Source: Psychrobacter sp.
Lineage (GTDB): Bacteria > Pseudomonadota > Gammaproteobacteria > Pseudomonadales > Moraxellaceae
DNA: 10,302 bases
Assembly (NCBI GenBank): GCA_029264635.1
Contig: JARIAA010000273.1
Location: forward strand, 1 to 10,302
Reading direction: 5' to 3'
Below the pieces are notes generated by a model. The model was not told where the DNA came from. It made no database searches and saw only the letters and a program-made list of their open reading frames with translations. Positions 1 to 6,695 of this stretch are shown piece by piece. The position numbers and the translations under genes were made by a program. Position 1 is the stretch's first letter; each line of letters begins with the position of its first letter.

Positions 1-169
1 TGATGTCTTTAGACCCATTATTTTTATCGCTATGATCAGTGGCATCATCGTCAGTGGCATGAACATCAAGCTCAGCTTGTGCCAAAACGGCACGTGCATA
101 ACGTAGAGCTAAATGGGCAAGCGGATGACTTGGGTCTTTTGTGATTAAAAGTAGGGAGGTTTGGCTCAT
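1..169 (-). CDS. DsrE/TusD-like sulfurtransferase subunit, N-terminal part (truncated by window edge)
   Basis: An open frame starts at ATG 169-167 and runs for 56 codons off the left edge. The N-terminus has a short hydrophobic strand (SLLLIT), a DPSHPLAHLALRYARAVLAQ segment that reads like strand-turn-helix 1 of the DsrE fold, then an acidic Asp/His/Asn-rich stretch at about residues 36-56. TusD is the family member this most resembles; it belongs to the TusBCD relay that passes sulfur to TusE for 2-thiouridine in tRNA. The active cysteine of TusD would lie beyond the window, so function cannot be confirmed. Only a weak purine-rich ribosome site (AAGAAG) precedes the start. It lies 71 bases after the stop of the oxidoreductase on the same strand, so read-through is possible. 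The hydrophilic stretch would be an unusual loop insertion for a TusD, so another DsrE-family protein is an alternative. Confidence 0.5.
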   Translation of the reverse strand, partial: MSQTSLLLITKDPSHPLAHLALRYARAVLAQAELDVHATDDDATDHSDKNNGSKDI

Positions 170-192
170 AAGTAGCGCTTCTTAATAAACAG

Positions 193-210
193 TATCAATT
201 TTTCTTGATA
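193..210. repeat. Short inverted repeat between oxidoreductase and DsrE-like gene
   Basis: TATCAA and TTGATA form a perfect 6-bp stem around a 6-base T-rich loop. It lies 31 bases after the oxidoreductase stop. No run of T follows the stem on the minus strand (the next bases are CTGTTT), so it is at best a weak terminator or a processing hairpin. Confidence 0.3.
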
Positions 211-240
211 AAAATAAATGGTTATTCGTTTCGATAAATG

Positions 241-1284
241 CTAACAATTTTTGACATCACCAACTTTCACCATTTGCTTACCGATATTCTCCCCTTTAAA
301 TAGACCAATAAAGGCAGAAGGGATGTTCTCAAAACCTTCGATAAGGTTTTCTTTGTATATTATCTGCCCATCATTATACCACTCTGCAATTTGCTTTTTG
401 GCCTCATCAAACTCAGCGCTAAAATCAAAAACTACAAAGCCCTCCATGCGCGCACTTTTTTTAATCAATTTGTGCATAGGGCGCGGGCCTGTTGGGGGGT
501 TGTCCGCATTATATTCTGCAATTTGACCACAGATAGCCACGCGCCCGTGCCTATTCATATTAGCAAAGACAGCATCAAACAACTCCCCGCCAACATTATC
601 AAAAAATACATCGACGCCGTCTGGGCAGGCTTCTTTTATTGCCACCTGCATATCGTCGGTCTGTTTATAGTCGATGCCTTTATCCAAACCCAACTCGTTT
701 TCAAGATAGTTAATTTTTTTAGCTGAGCCTGCTATCCCAATCACTCTACCGCCTGTTATCTTCGCAATTTGTGACGCAATACTGCCAACCGACCCTGCCG
801 CCCCTGACACTACCACAGTTTCGCCTTTTTTAGGCTGTCCAATTTTAAGCATACCAAAATAGGCGGCAAGCCCTGGTACCCCAAGCATACTCACTGCAGT
901 AGAGATGGGTGCCAAATCAGGATCCACTTTTTCGATGTCCTCTACACTGACCGTTTGGTATTTTTGCCACGCAAAACGTCCATGGACGATATCACCAACG
1001 GCAAAATGCTCATCATTACTGTCAACAATCTGTGCGACACTTCTGCTGGTAATGGGCTGATTTAGCTCATACTTAGCGCCAGCCGCGTCGTCATCGCCTT
1101 TATCCATAAAGCCGCGCATACCAGGATCGACGGAGACATAAATATTTTTTATCAATACTTCGTTATCTTTGGGCGTTGGCATATCGATATCGTTGGTTTG
1201 AAAAGTATCCTCAGTTGGTACACCTAAGGGACGCTCAGCTAAGACGATCTCTTGATTTTGCTCTTTTATATCAGAATGAATCAT
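241..1284 (-). CDS. Zinc-independent NADP-dependent MDR oxidoreductase (CurA / prostaglandin reductase type)
   Basis: This is a complete 347-residue cytosolic medium-chain dehydrogenase/reductase. It has a GroES-like N-terminal half (the SVDPGMRGFM stretch at 50-60 is typical of the leukotriene B4 dehydrogenase / curcumin reductase branch) and a Rossmann half with the dinucleotide-binding motif SGAAGSVGS at 160-168. DVFFDNVGGE at 225-234 and ICGQIAEYN at 251-259 are further family landmarks. The cysteine/histidine ligands of zinc alcohol dehydrogenases are absent, as expected. The family reduces the carbon-carbon double bond of alpha,beta-unsaturated ketones and aldehydes with NADPH, so detoxification of reactive carbonyls is the likely role; the substrate is not shown by the sequence. 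The length matches the family. The start is supported by GAGGAT (complement of 1291-1296) six bases upstream. It is divergent from glnE. Confidence is high for the family and low for the substrate. Confidence 0.93.
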   Translation of the reverse strand: MIHSDIKEQNQEIVLAERPLGVPTEDTFQTNDIDMPTPKDNEVLIKNIYVSVDPGMRGFMDKGDDDAAGAKYELNQPITSRSVAQIVDSNDEHFAVGDIVHGRFAWQKYQTVSVEDIEKVDPDLAPISTAVSMLGVPGLAAYFGMLKIGQPKKGETVVVSGAAGSVGSIASQIAKITGGRVIGIAGSAKKINYLENELGLDKGIDYKQTDDMQVAIKEACPDGVDVFFDNVGGELFDAVFANMNRHGRVAICGQIAEYNADNPPTGPRPMHKLIKKSARMEGFVVFDFSAEFDEAKKQIAEWYNDGQIIYKENLIEGFENIPSAFIGLFKGENIGKQMVKVGDVKNC

Positions 1285-1330
1285 TTTATTATCCTCATTT
1301 TTTATTGTAGCGTATTTGCCATTTCAAGTT

Positions 1331-1336
1331 ATTATA
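1331..1336 (-). promoter_or_regulatory. Candidate -10 box for the oxidoreductase gene
   Basis: The minus strand reads a perfect TATAAT here, 46 bases upstream of the oxidoreductase start. No good -35 hexamer is found 16-18 bases further upstream, so this promoter is either weak, activator-dependent or a chance match in AT-rich spacer. Confidence 0.35.
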
Positions 1337-1477
1337 CTTGCTTATCAATCTAAGCCCGTTTTGCTTACAGGTAAGCCATTTATGCTACCATAATGATGAG
1401 TAAATCAGAGGGTACCAACGTTTCTAAAAGTAATTTTATGCTAACTATCATTACCAGGTATTGATACTCCTTATTAC

Positions 1478-1621
1478 TATAGTGAGTTCAGTATAAAAAC
1501 GATACAGCAGGACTGGAATGGATTTTTGCCGCCTTTGTCTGCTAGCGACAGCAAGCCAGAAAAATTTATTCCAGTCTTGTGTAAAAATATTACGTATCTG
1601 TTTTATTTAGAATTGACTATA
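1478..1621. mobile_element. MITE-like element with 28-bp imperfect terminal inverted repeats
   Basis: The outer arms 1478-1505 and 1594-1621 are inverted repeats matching at 21 of 28 positions; both begin TATAGT and end GATAC. Inside them a second inverted pair, 1511-1527 and 1560-1576, matches at 15 of 17 positions (GACTGGAAT against ATTCCAGTC at the core). The centre has a small TGTC/GACA hairpin. The 144-bp unit therefore can fold into one long interrupted hairpin. It contains no open reading frame and no transposase. The outer TA dinucleotides could be a target duplication of the kind left by IS630/Tc1-mariner elements, but this cannot be decided from a single copy. It sits in the 444-base divergent gap between the oxidoreductase and glnE, and no second copy was seen in this window. 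An alternative is a non-mobile structured intergenic repeat. Confidence 0.6.
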
Positions 1622-1641
1622 TAACTACCTCTTATTATGAC
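1613..1641 (+). promoter_or_regulatory. Candidate glnE promoter overlapping the right end of the MITE-like element
   Basis: TTGACT (1613-1618) lies inside the right terminal repeat. Exactly 17 bases later comes TATGAC (1636-1641), a four-of-six match to the -10 consensus, outside the element. Transcription from here would give a leader of roughly 80 bases before the glnE start. The -10 box is weak, so this is a candidate only. No better sigma-70 match was seen between the element and glnE. Confidence 0.3.
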
Positions 1642-1713
1642 CACCTCGCAACAAAAATCATAAACGTCATTAAGATTGTTATGTTCTAGTAGTCTCAATG
1701 TTTTATGCTGCAC

Positions 1714-1717
1714 GGAG
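1714..1717 (+). promoter_or_regulatory. Ribosome binding site deciding the glnE start
   Basis: GGAG lies 11 bases before the ATG at 1729. The in-frame ATG at 1705 is upstream of this site and has no Shine-Dalgarno match of its own, so the 1729 start is preferred. Confidence 0.55.
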
Positions 1718-1728
1718 CTTTCATCATC

Positions 1729-4578
1729 ATGTCATTATCTACTACACCTAGTAGTCCAAGTTATCAGCCTAGCCTTAAACAAATAAAGGCCTTACATACT
1801 GCAAGCGAGTTTGCCTATCAGATTTGGGAGAGCCGGACGACGTCTTGTCAGACGTTTTTACGCAGTTATCCTTTAAGTCAGACCTTGACGCGCCAGCAAA
1901 TAGACGATTTGATTCAAGATTATACCTTGGATGATAATTATCAACTTGGTGATGAAGCGACAGTAATGAGAGGTCTGCGCAATCTGCGCAATCTTCTTAT
2001 GATGCGCTGGATTTGGCAGGACGCGTTAGGACTGATTGAGCTTGAGCAATTGACGGATGAGCTCTCTGAGCTAGCTGATGGATGTATTTTATTTGCTAAG
2101 GGTTACACCTATCAGCAGCTGATTACGCAATACGGTAAACCAACTTTCATTGATGCCAAGGGGGTCAAGCATGATGATGATATGGCGATCATGGCGATGG
2201 GTAAGCTTGGGGCTCATGAGCTGAATTTATCGAGTGATATTGATTTGATTTTTGTTCATCGTGCGCGCGGCGAGACTGATGGCGATAAAGCAAAAGGTAC
2301 GCGCAGTATTGATAATAAGCGGTTTATGTTACGCCTTGGTCAGGGCATCATTAAGCTCTTGGATAACTGTACAGCAGATGGTTTTGTGTTTCGTGTCGAT
2401 ATGAGGCTGCGACCATGGGGTGATGGTAGTGACTTGGCCATTCATCTATCGGCACTACAAAAGTATTTCGCCAACCATGGGCGGGCGTGGGAGCGCTTTG
2501 CTTGGCTCAAAGCACGCGTGGTCGGTCAGGTTACAGCCCCGTTTTATGATGAATTGCAGGCGCTTATCAAGCCATTTGTCTTTCGTTACTATGTGGACTA
2601 TAGCGCTTTTTCAGCACTTAGAGAGATGAAATCGTTGATTCAAAACCAAGTCGCGCAGCGAGAAGATTTAGACAATATCAAGCTTGGTGCAGGCGGTATC
2701 CGTGATATTGAATTCATTGTCCAAGCGTTTCAGCTTATCTATGGTGGCAGGCATACGCAGCTGCAGGTCAAGTCATGTTTGCAAGCGATGGAGGCCTTGT
2801 GTAAGCTTGAATATCTCGAGCACACCACATACGAGCAGCTACAGAGCGCTTATCGATTTTTGCGCAGGCTTGAGCACGGCATTCAAGCGATTAACGATCA
2901 GCAGACCCAGCGCTTGCCGAGTGATGTTTACTGGCAGCATAATGTGGCGATTACCTTGGGCTTTGAAAGTTGGGATGCGCTGCTCATAACGCTAAATGCG
3001 CATCGAGACAATGTAAGTGTGCCCTTTGAGCGCATGGTCACCGAGCGGCAAGTACCAAATCAAGAAAACACCAGATTTGAACCTGCGGATCTTGATAAAA
3101 AAATCGCCCAGCTAAATACGATATTGACGGAGGAAAATCGCGCACGATTACAGGCGTTTTGGCAATCAAAAATGGTCGCCAATCTTAGCGATGAAGCAAA
3201 GACTCGTTTAAATAATGCTTATCCAGTCATTGTCCATGCTTTGCTGGCGCATCAAGAACAACAGCAACTGGCTAACAGTGCACTGCCACGCCTGATTACA
3301 CTGCTGGAGGCGATATGTCGGCGCTCAATTTATTTGGTCATGATTGCCGAAAATCCAAATGCAACGGTTGAGCTGATTCCAATGTTATCTGCCAGTCCTT
3401 GGATTGCCAATGAGTTGGCACGTTATCCTGTATTACTCGATACCTTTTTGCAGCAGCGCTATCGTCATCTGCCGGATAAAATAGAGCTACATGATATTTT
3501 GCGTCAACGACTCTTGCGCGTGGAGCCCGATGATGAAGAGGAGCTGCTGAGCGTTTTGAGGCTGTTTAAAAAGAACCAAGTATTGGCAGTTGCAGCCAGT
3601 GACGTCTTGGCTGAAAGACCCATTATGAAAGTCTCTGATTCTTTGACCTATATTGCAGCCGTCGTGCTAGAAGCTGCCCTTGAGCGGGCTTTTGCAGAAT
3701 TGGTCAAGCGCTATGGCTATCCTATTGCCCAAAACGGCGATCCAGTCACCGAAGCGGATTGTGGTTTTGCTATTATCGGTTATGGTAAGCTTGGTGGGCT
3801 CGAGCTGTCTTATTCATCCGATTTAGATTTGGTGTTTTTGCATAAGATAAAAGAGCAGGGTATGACGACTGGGGAGAAATCCGTAAGCGGCATGAAGTTC
3901 GCTGCCCGTCTTGCTCAAAAGCTGATGACCTATCTTAATACCCAAACGCGTGATGGGCGAGCGTATGAGATTGATATGCATTTGCGACATTCGGGTAACG
4001 CTGGCATGATGGTCGTTTCTTGCCATGCTTTTGAGACTTACCAGCGCGAAAAAGCATGGTCTTGGGAGCATCAAGCATTGGTTCGGGCGCGGGCGATATG
4101 TGGTGATAAGCGCGTGACAGCGCTTTTTTGTGATATTCGCCGTACTGTTTTGGCACTGCCTCGTACGCTTGATGAAGTACGTACAGAAGTTACTAGCATG
4201 CGCATCAAAATGCAAAAACATTTGGGCACTAGTCAATGGCAGCAAGCAGGCAAATTCCACCTCAAACAAGATGCAGGCGGTATCATCGATATCGAGTTTT
4301 TAGCCCAATTTGCTGTGCTGGCTTATTCCCATGAATATCCAAGTCTGACGAAGTGGAGTGATAATGTACGGATTTTTGCAGAAGTGGCCGCGCTTGGTAT
4401 TTGGCAGGAGCAAACTTGTCAAAACTTAACGGATGCCTATTTGCGTATTCGAGCAGCGACTCACCAATTAGCGCTCGCTGAACAGTCATTACTGGTCGAT
4501 GAGTCTCTTTGGATAGAGACGCGAACGTTAGTACAAAACCAATGGCAGCACCTTATGGGTGTCGAGCCTAGAGAGTAA
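1729..4578 (+). CDS. glnE: Bifunctional glutamine synthetase adenylyltransferase / adenylyl-removing enzyme
   Basis: GlnE adenylylates glutamine synthetase when nitrogen is plentiful and removes the AMP when it is scarce, under control of PII and glutamine. The 949-residue product matches the E. coli length (946). It has two nucleotidyltransferase domains. The N-terminal removing domain carries GKLGAHELNLSSDID (158-172, Asp170 and Asp172) and VDMRLRPWG (223-231, Asp224). The C-terminal transferase domain carries GKLGGLELSYSSDLD (686-700, Asp698 and Asp700) and a third Asp749. Both domains also have a GAGGIRDIEF-like motif (GAGGIRDIEFIVQ and DAGGIIDIEFLAQ). The motif after Asp749 reads DMHLRHSG where E. 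coli has DARLRPSG, so an Arg and a Pro are replaced by His. An upstream in-frame ATG at 1705 would add eight residues but lacks a ribosome site. No clear terminator follows it, and ilvE begins 201 bases downstream behind its own promoters. Confidence 0.97.
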   Translation: MSLSTTPSSPSYQPSLKQIKALHTASEFAYQIWESRTTSCQTFLRSYPLSQTLTRQQIDDLIQDYTLDDNYQLGDEATVMRGLRNLRNLLMMRWIWQDALGLIELEQLTDELSELADGCILFAKGYTYQQLITQYGKPTFIDAKGVKHDDDMAIMAMGKLGAHELNLSSDIDLIFVHRARGETDGDKAKGTRSIDNKRFMLRLGQGIIKLLDNCTADGFVFRVDMRLRPWGDGSDLAIHLSALQKYFANHGRAWERFAWLKARVVGQVTAPFYDELQALIKPFVFRYYVDYSAFSALREMKSLIQNQVAQREDLDNIKLGAGGIRDIEFIVQAFQLIYGGRHTQLQVKSCLQAMEALCKLEYLEHTTYEQLQSAYRFLRRLEHGIQAINDQQTQRLPSDVYWQHNVAITLGFESWDALLITLNAHRDNVSVPFERMVTERQVPNQENTRFEPADLDKKIAQLNTILTEENRARLQAFWQSKMVANLSDEAKTRLNNAYPVIVHALLAHQEQQQLANSALPRLITLLEAICRRSIYLVMIAENPNATVELIPMLSASPWIANELARYPVLLDTFLQQRYRHLPDKIELHDILRQRLLRVEPDDEEELLSVLRLFKKNQVLAVAASDVLAERPIMKVSDSLTYIAAVVLEAALERAFAELVKRYGYPIAQNGDPVTEADCGFAIIGYGKLGGLELSYSSDLDLVFLHKIKEQGMTTGEKSVSGMKFAARLAQKLMTYLNTQTRDGRAYEIDMHLRHSGNAGMMVVSCHAFETYQREKAWSWEHQALVRARAICGDKRVTALFCDIRRTVLALPRTLDEVRTEVTSMRIKMQKHLGTSQWQQAGKFHLKQDAGGIIDIEFLAQFAVLAYSHEYPSLTKWSDNVRIFAEVAALGIWQEQTCQNLTDAYLRIRAATHQLALAEQSLLVDESLWIETRTLVQNQWQHLMGVEPRE

Positions 4579-4640
4579 AGAGCAGTAGTATAAAAACCTT
4601 ACAAGTATCAATAAAATTCATTCAATGCCCAATTAAAAGA

Positions 4641-4671
4641 TTGCATTTACTGGCATCTCGGATGATATAAT
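4641..4671 (+). promoter_or_regulatory. Upstream ilvE promoter candidate with extended -10
   Basis: A perfect TATAAT at 4666-4671 is preceded by TG one base upstream, giving the extended -10 form TGNTATAAT. A TTGCAT at 4641-4646 is a possible -35 with a long 19-base spacer; an extended -10 can work with a poor -35. Transcription would start near 4678, about 100 bases before ilvE. Confidence 0.55.
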
Positions 4672-4673
4672 CA

Positions 4674-4702
4674 TTGGCATATTGATACAGATGTAGTATA
4701 AA
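4674..4702 (+). promoter_or_regulatory. Downstream ilvE promoter candidate
   Basis: TTGGCA (4674-4679) and TATAAA (4697-4702) are separated by exactly 17 bases, each five of six to the sigma-70 consensus. It overlaps the start region of the upstream candidate, so the two would form a tandem pair. The -10 sits in the loop of a small CAGAT/ATCTG dyad (4688-4706). No leader peptide rich in branched-chain codons was seen in the roughly 70-base leader, so classical attenuation is not indicated. Confidence 0.55.
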
Positions 4703-4779
4703 TCTGCTGCTTTAGCCTAGCTATTCACTTAACACTCAACAAATCAGTTAGACGTCTGCGCTAACATAAGGATTATTGC

Positions 4780-5709
4780 ATGAACATGGCAACACAAGAA
4801 GGCAAGCTTTGGATGAACGGTGAAATCATAAATCAACCCGATGCTAAAGTCCATGTGCTTACGCACAGTCTGCACTATGGTATTGCCGTGTTTGAAGGGG
4901 TACGTGCGTATCAAACTGCTGATAAACGTACTGCTGTTTTTCGTCTAAAAGATCATACTGAGCGCTTATTAGGTTCTGCAAAAATCTTTCAATTGGAAGT
5001 GCCGTTTGATGCCGCGACCTTAGAGCAAGCGCACAAAGAGGTGGTTAAACAAAATAATTTGGCAGAAGCTTATATTCGTCCACTTATCTGGGTTGGTGCT
5101 GAAAAACTAGGATTGTCTGCGCATAATAACAGTGTGAACGCCATGGTTGCGGCATGGCATTGGGGCGCCTACCTTGGAGAAGAAGGCATCCAAAAAGGTA
5201 TTCGTGTAAAAACCTCGTCTTATACCCATCATTTGCCCAACGTCACTATGTGTAAAGCCAAAGCGGCTAGTAATTACCCTGTATCTATTATGGCGAACCG
5301 AGAAGTTACTCGTAACGGTTACGACGAGGCGATATTGATGGACTCTCAAGGCTACGTTTGCCAAGGATCGGGCGAAAATTTGTTTTTGGTCAAAAATGGC
5401 GAGCTACATACCCCAGATTTAGCAGGTGGAGCCCTTGACGGTATTACCCGTCGTACGATTATCCAATTCGCAGCTGATTTGGGGATTAAGGTTACTGAGC
5501 GCCGTATTACCCGTGATGAGTTTTATCTGGCGGATGAGATATTTATGACAGGCACCGCGGCCGAAGTCACGCCTATTCGTGAATATGATGATCGCAAAAT
5601 TGGTAATGGCGGACGCGGCGAGCTGACTGAAAAGCTGCAAACGTTGTACTTTGATGTAGTGCATGGACGCAATGAGCAGTATATGGACTGGCTCGACTTT
5701 ATTGATTAA
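4780..5709 (+). CDS. ilvE: Branched-chain amino acid aminotransferase (class IV, PLP)
   Basis: This enzyme transfers the amino group of glutamate to the 2-oxo acids of leucine, isoleucine and valine, the last biosynthetic step, in the cytosol. The 309 residues equal the E. coli length. The fold-type IV landmarks are present in order: THSLHYGIAVFEGVRAY at 28-44, the PLP lysine in AKAASNY (Lys161), GSGENLF at 196-202, and TGTAAEVTPIRE near the C-terminus binding the cofactor phosphate. The residue aligned with E. coli Glu193, which contacts the pyridine nitrogen of PLP, is Gln195 here (VCQGSGEN instead of SEGAGEN). AAGGA at 4768-4772 lies seven bases before the start; an in-frame ATG at 4786 is a less likely alternative. 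It has tandem promoters upstream and a strong terminator downstream, so it is probably transcribed as a single gene with possible read-through from glnE. Confidence 0.96.
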   Translation: MNMATQEGKLWMNGEIINQPDAKVHVLTHSLHYGIAVFEGVRAYQTADKRTAVFRLKDHTERLLGSAKIFQLEVPFDAATLEQAHKEVVKQNNLAEAYIRPLIWVGAEKLGLSAHNNSVNAMVAAWHWGAYLGEEGIQKGIRVKTSSYTHHLPNVTMCKAKAASNYPVSIMANREVTRNGYDEAILMDSQGYVCQGSGENLFLVKNGELHTPDLAGGALDGITRRTIIQFAADLGIKVTERRITRDEFYLADEIFMTGTAAEVTPIREYDDRKIGNGGRGELTEKLQTLYFDVVHGRNEQYMDWLDFID

Positions 5710-5743
5710 TATTATTTTGTGAGCTGATTCAGTGTGCTTTGGT

Positions 5744-5780
5744 AAAAAAGCTAGGACTTTAAAGGGTGCTAGCTTTTTTT
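5744..5780 (+). terminator. Intrinsic terminator after ilvE
   Basis: AAAAAAGCTAG (5744-5754) pairs perfectly with CTAGCTTTTTT (5769-5779) around a 14-base loop, and the stem runs directly into a seven-T tract. The A run on the other side would make it work in both directions. It separates ilvE from the glycosyltransferase genes, which must therefore start from their own promoter. Confidence 0.85.
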
Positions 5781-5833
5781 ATGCTAAGATACTGAGCATC
5801 ATATTATGATCCTAACTGAGGTGAGCTGTCTTT

Positions 5834-6670
5834 ATGAGTAAACATTCTGTAGTCAATGATAATAATAACATCAAACAAATTATTTGTATTAAATGGGGTA
5901 CCAAGTACGGCGCGCATTATGCCAATAAACTATATGGCATGGTGTCTCGCAATATTACGCCGCCGTTTCGCTTTGTCTGTTTTACCGACGATACCACCGA
6001 TGTGCGTCCCGAAATCGAGTGCCAAGAGTTGCCACCTTTAGATGTCACTATGCCAACCAATACGTTAGGTAAATGGCCAAAGTCCCGTCTTTGGGGTGAA
6101 AAGCTAGGCGATCTTACTGGTACGGTATTGTTTTTAGATTTGGATGTGGTGATTGTCGATAGTTTGGATCCCTTTTTTGAATACGGCAAGCCTGAGGATG
6201 TGGTGCTGTCATACAACCCAAGCAATCCGTTAGAAAAGCTGGGTCAGACCTCATGTTTTAGATTTCAAGTAGGTGCGCTGTTCTCTCTTCAAGAAAAGTT
6301 TAAAGCCGATCCTCAAGGTATCGCGGACAAGTATCGTTTTGAGCAGCGCTTTGTCACTCGTAATGTACCAGGCGGCGTTAAAATATTCCCAAAGGCGTGG
6401 GTCGCGCATTTTAGACGTAAATGTCGCCAGCCATTTCCGCTAAATTATGTAAAGCCGCCTAAAATACCTAAAGGAGCACGAATCGTCATTTTCCCTGGTG
6501 GGTTGTATCCTACCAATGCCATTGAAGGCAGGTATGACAAAAAGTCTGCTAACAATGCAAAAGATCATTTAAAAAGACTCAAAGAACCTAAGAATTTAAA
6601 ACATCCTTTACGTCATTTGCGTCACTTTATATTGCCAGTCGATTGGGTAGAAGAGCACTGGAAAGAATAA
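5834..6670 (+). CDS. GT-A fold glycosyltransferase, probably LOS/surface glycan
   Basis: The 278-residue protein opens with a nucleotide-sugar type strand (IICIKWGTKYG, 16-26) followed by RFVCFTDD (46-53). It has a clear metal-binding DxD motif in LFLDLDVVIVDSLDPFF (Asp102 and Asp104). These mark a metal-dependent GT-A glycosyltransferase. WPKSRLWGEKLG at 81-92, just before the DxD, resembles the segment of similar LPS enzymes that contacts the sugar nucleotide. No signal peptide or membrane span is seen. The C-terminal 35 residues are rich in Lys, Arg, His and aromatics, which fits peripheral binding to the inner face of the cytoplasmic membrane, as in LgtC. Sugar donor and acceptor cannot be read from the sequence, and I do not assign a CAZy family. 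GAGGTGAG at 5818-5825, eight bases upstream, is a strong ribosome site. Only a weak TATTAT box (5802-5807) was seen as promoter. The next gene follows after 25 bases, so the two are probably one transcript. Confidence 0.85.
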   Translation: MSKHSVVNDNNNIKQIICIKWGTKYGAHYANKLYGMVSRNITPPFRFVCFTDDTTDVRPEIECQELPPLDVTMPTNTLGKWPKSRLWGEKLGDLTGTVLFLDLDVVIVDSLDPFFEYGKPEDVVLSYNPSNPLEKLGQTSCFRFQVGALFSLQEKFKADPQGIADKYRFEQRFVTRNVPGGVKIFPKAWVAHFRRKCRQPFPLNYVKPPKIPKGARIVIFPGGLYPTNAIEGRYDKKSANNAKDHLKRLKEPKNLKHPLRHLRHFILPVDWVEEHWKE

Positions 6671-6695
6671 CCTCCAATATTTAGCAGGTAAACAT

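Noticed and set aside
251..726. Plus-strand open frames antisense to the oxidoreductase
   Set aside because: They overlap the well-supported MDR gene on the other strand and read as low-quality, cysteine-rich translation without family features.
1705..1728. Eight-residue longer N-terminus for GlnE starting at 1705
   Set aside because: No Shine-Dalgarno site precedes 1705, whereas GGAG precedes the ATG at 1729, and the shorter length fits the family better.
3823..4269. 148-codon open frame on the minus strand inside glnE
   Set aside because: It is fully antisense to the conserved transferase domain of glnE, with no ribosome site or recognisable domain; a shadow of the coding frame.
4678..4779. 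Possible ilvE leader-peptide attenuator
   Set aside because: No short frame with clustered Ile, Leu or Val codons and no terminator hairpin with a T tract lies in the leader.
5107..5664. Minus-strand open frames within ilvE
   Set aside because: Antisense to conserved class IV aminotransferase motifs; no independent evidence.
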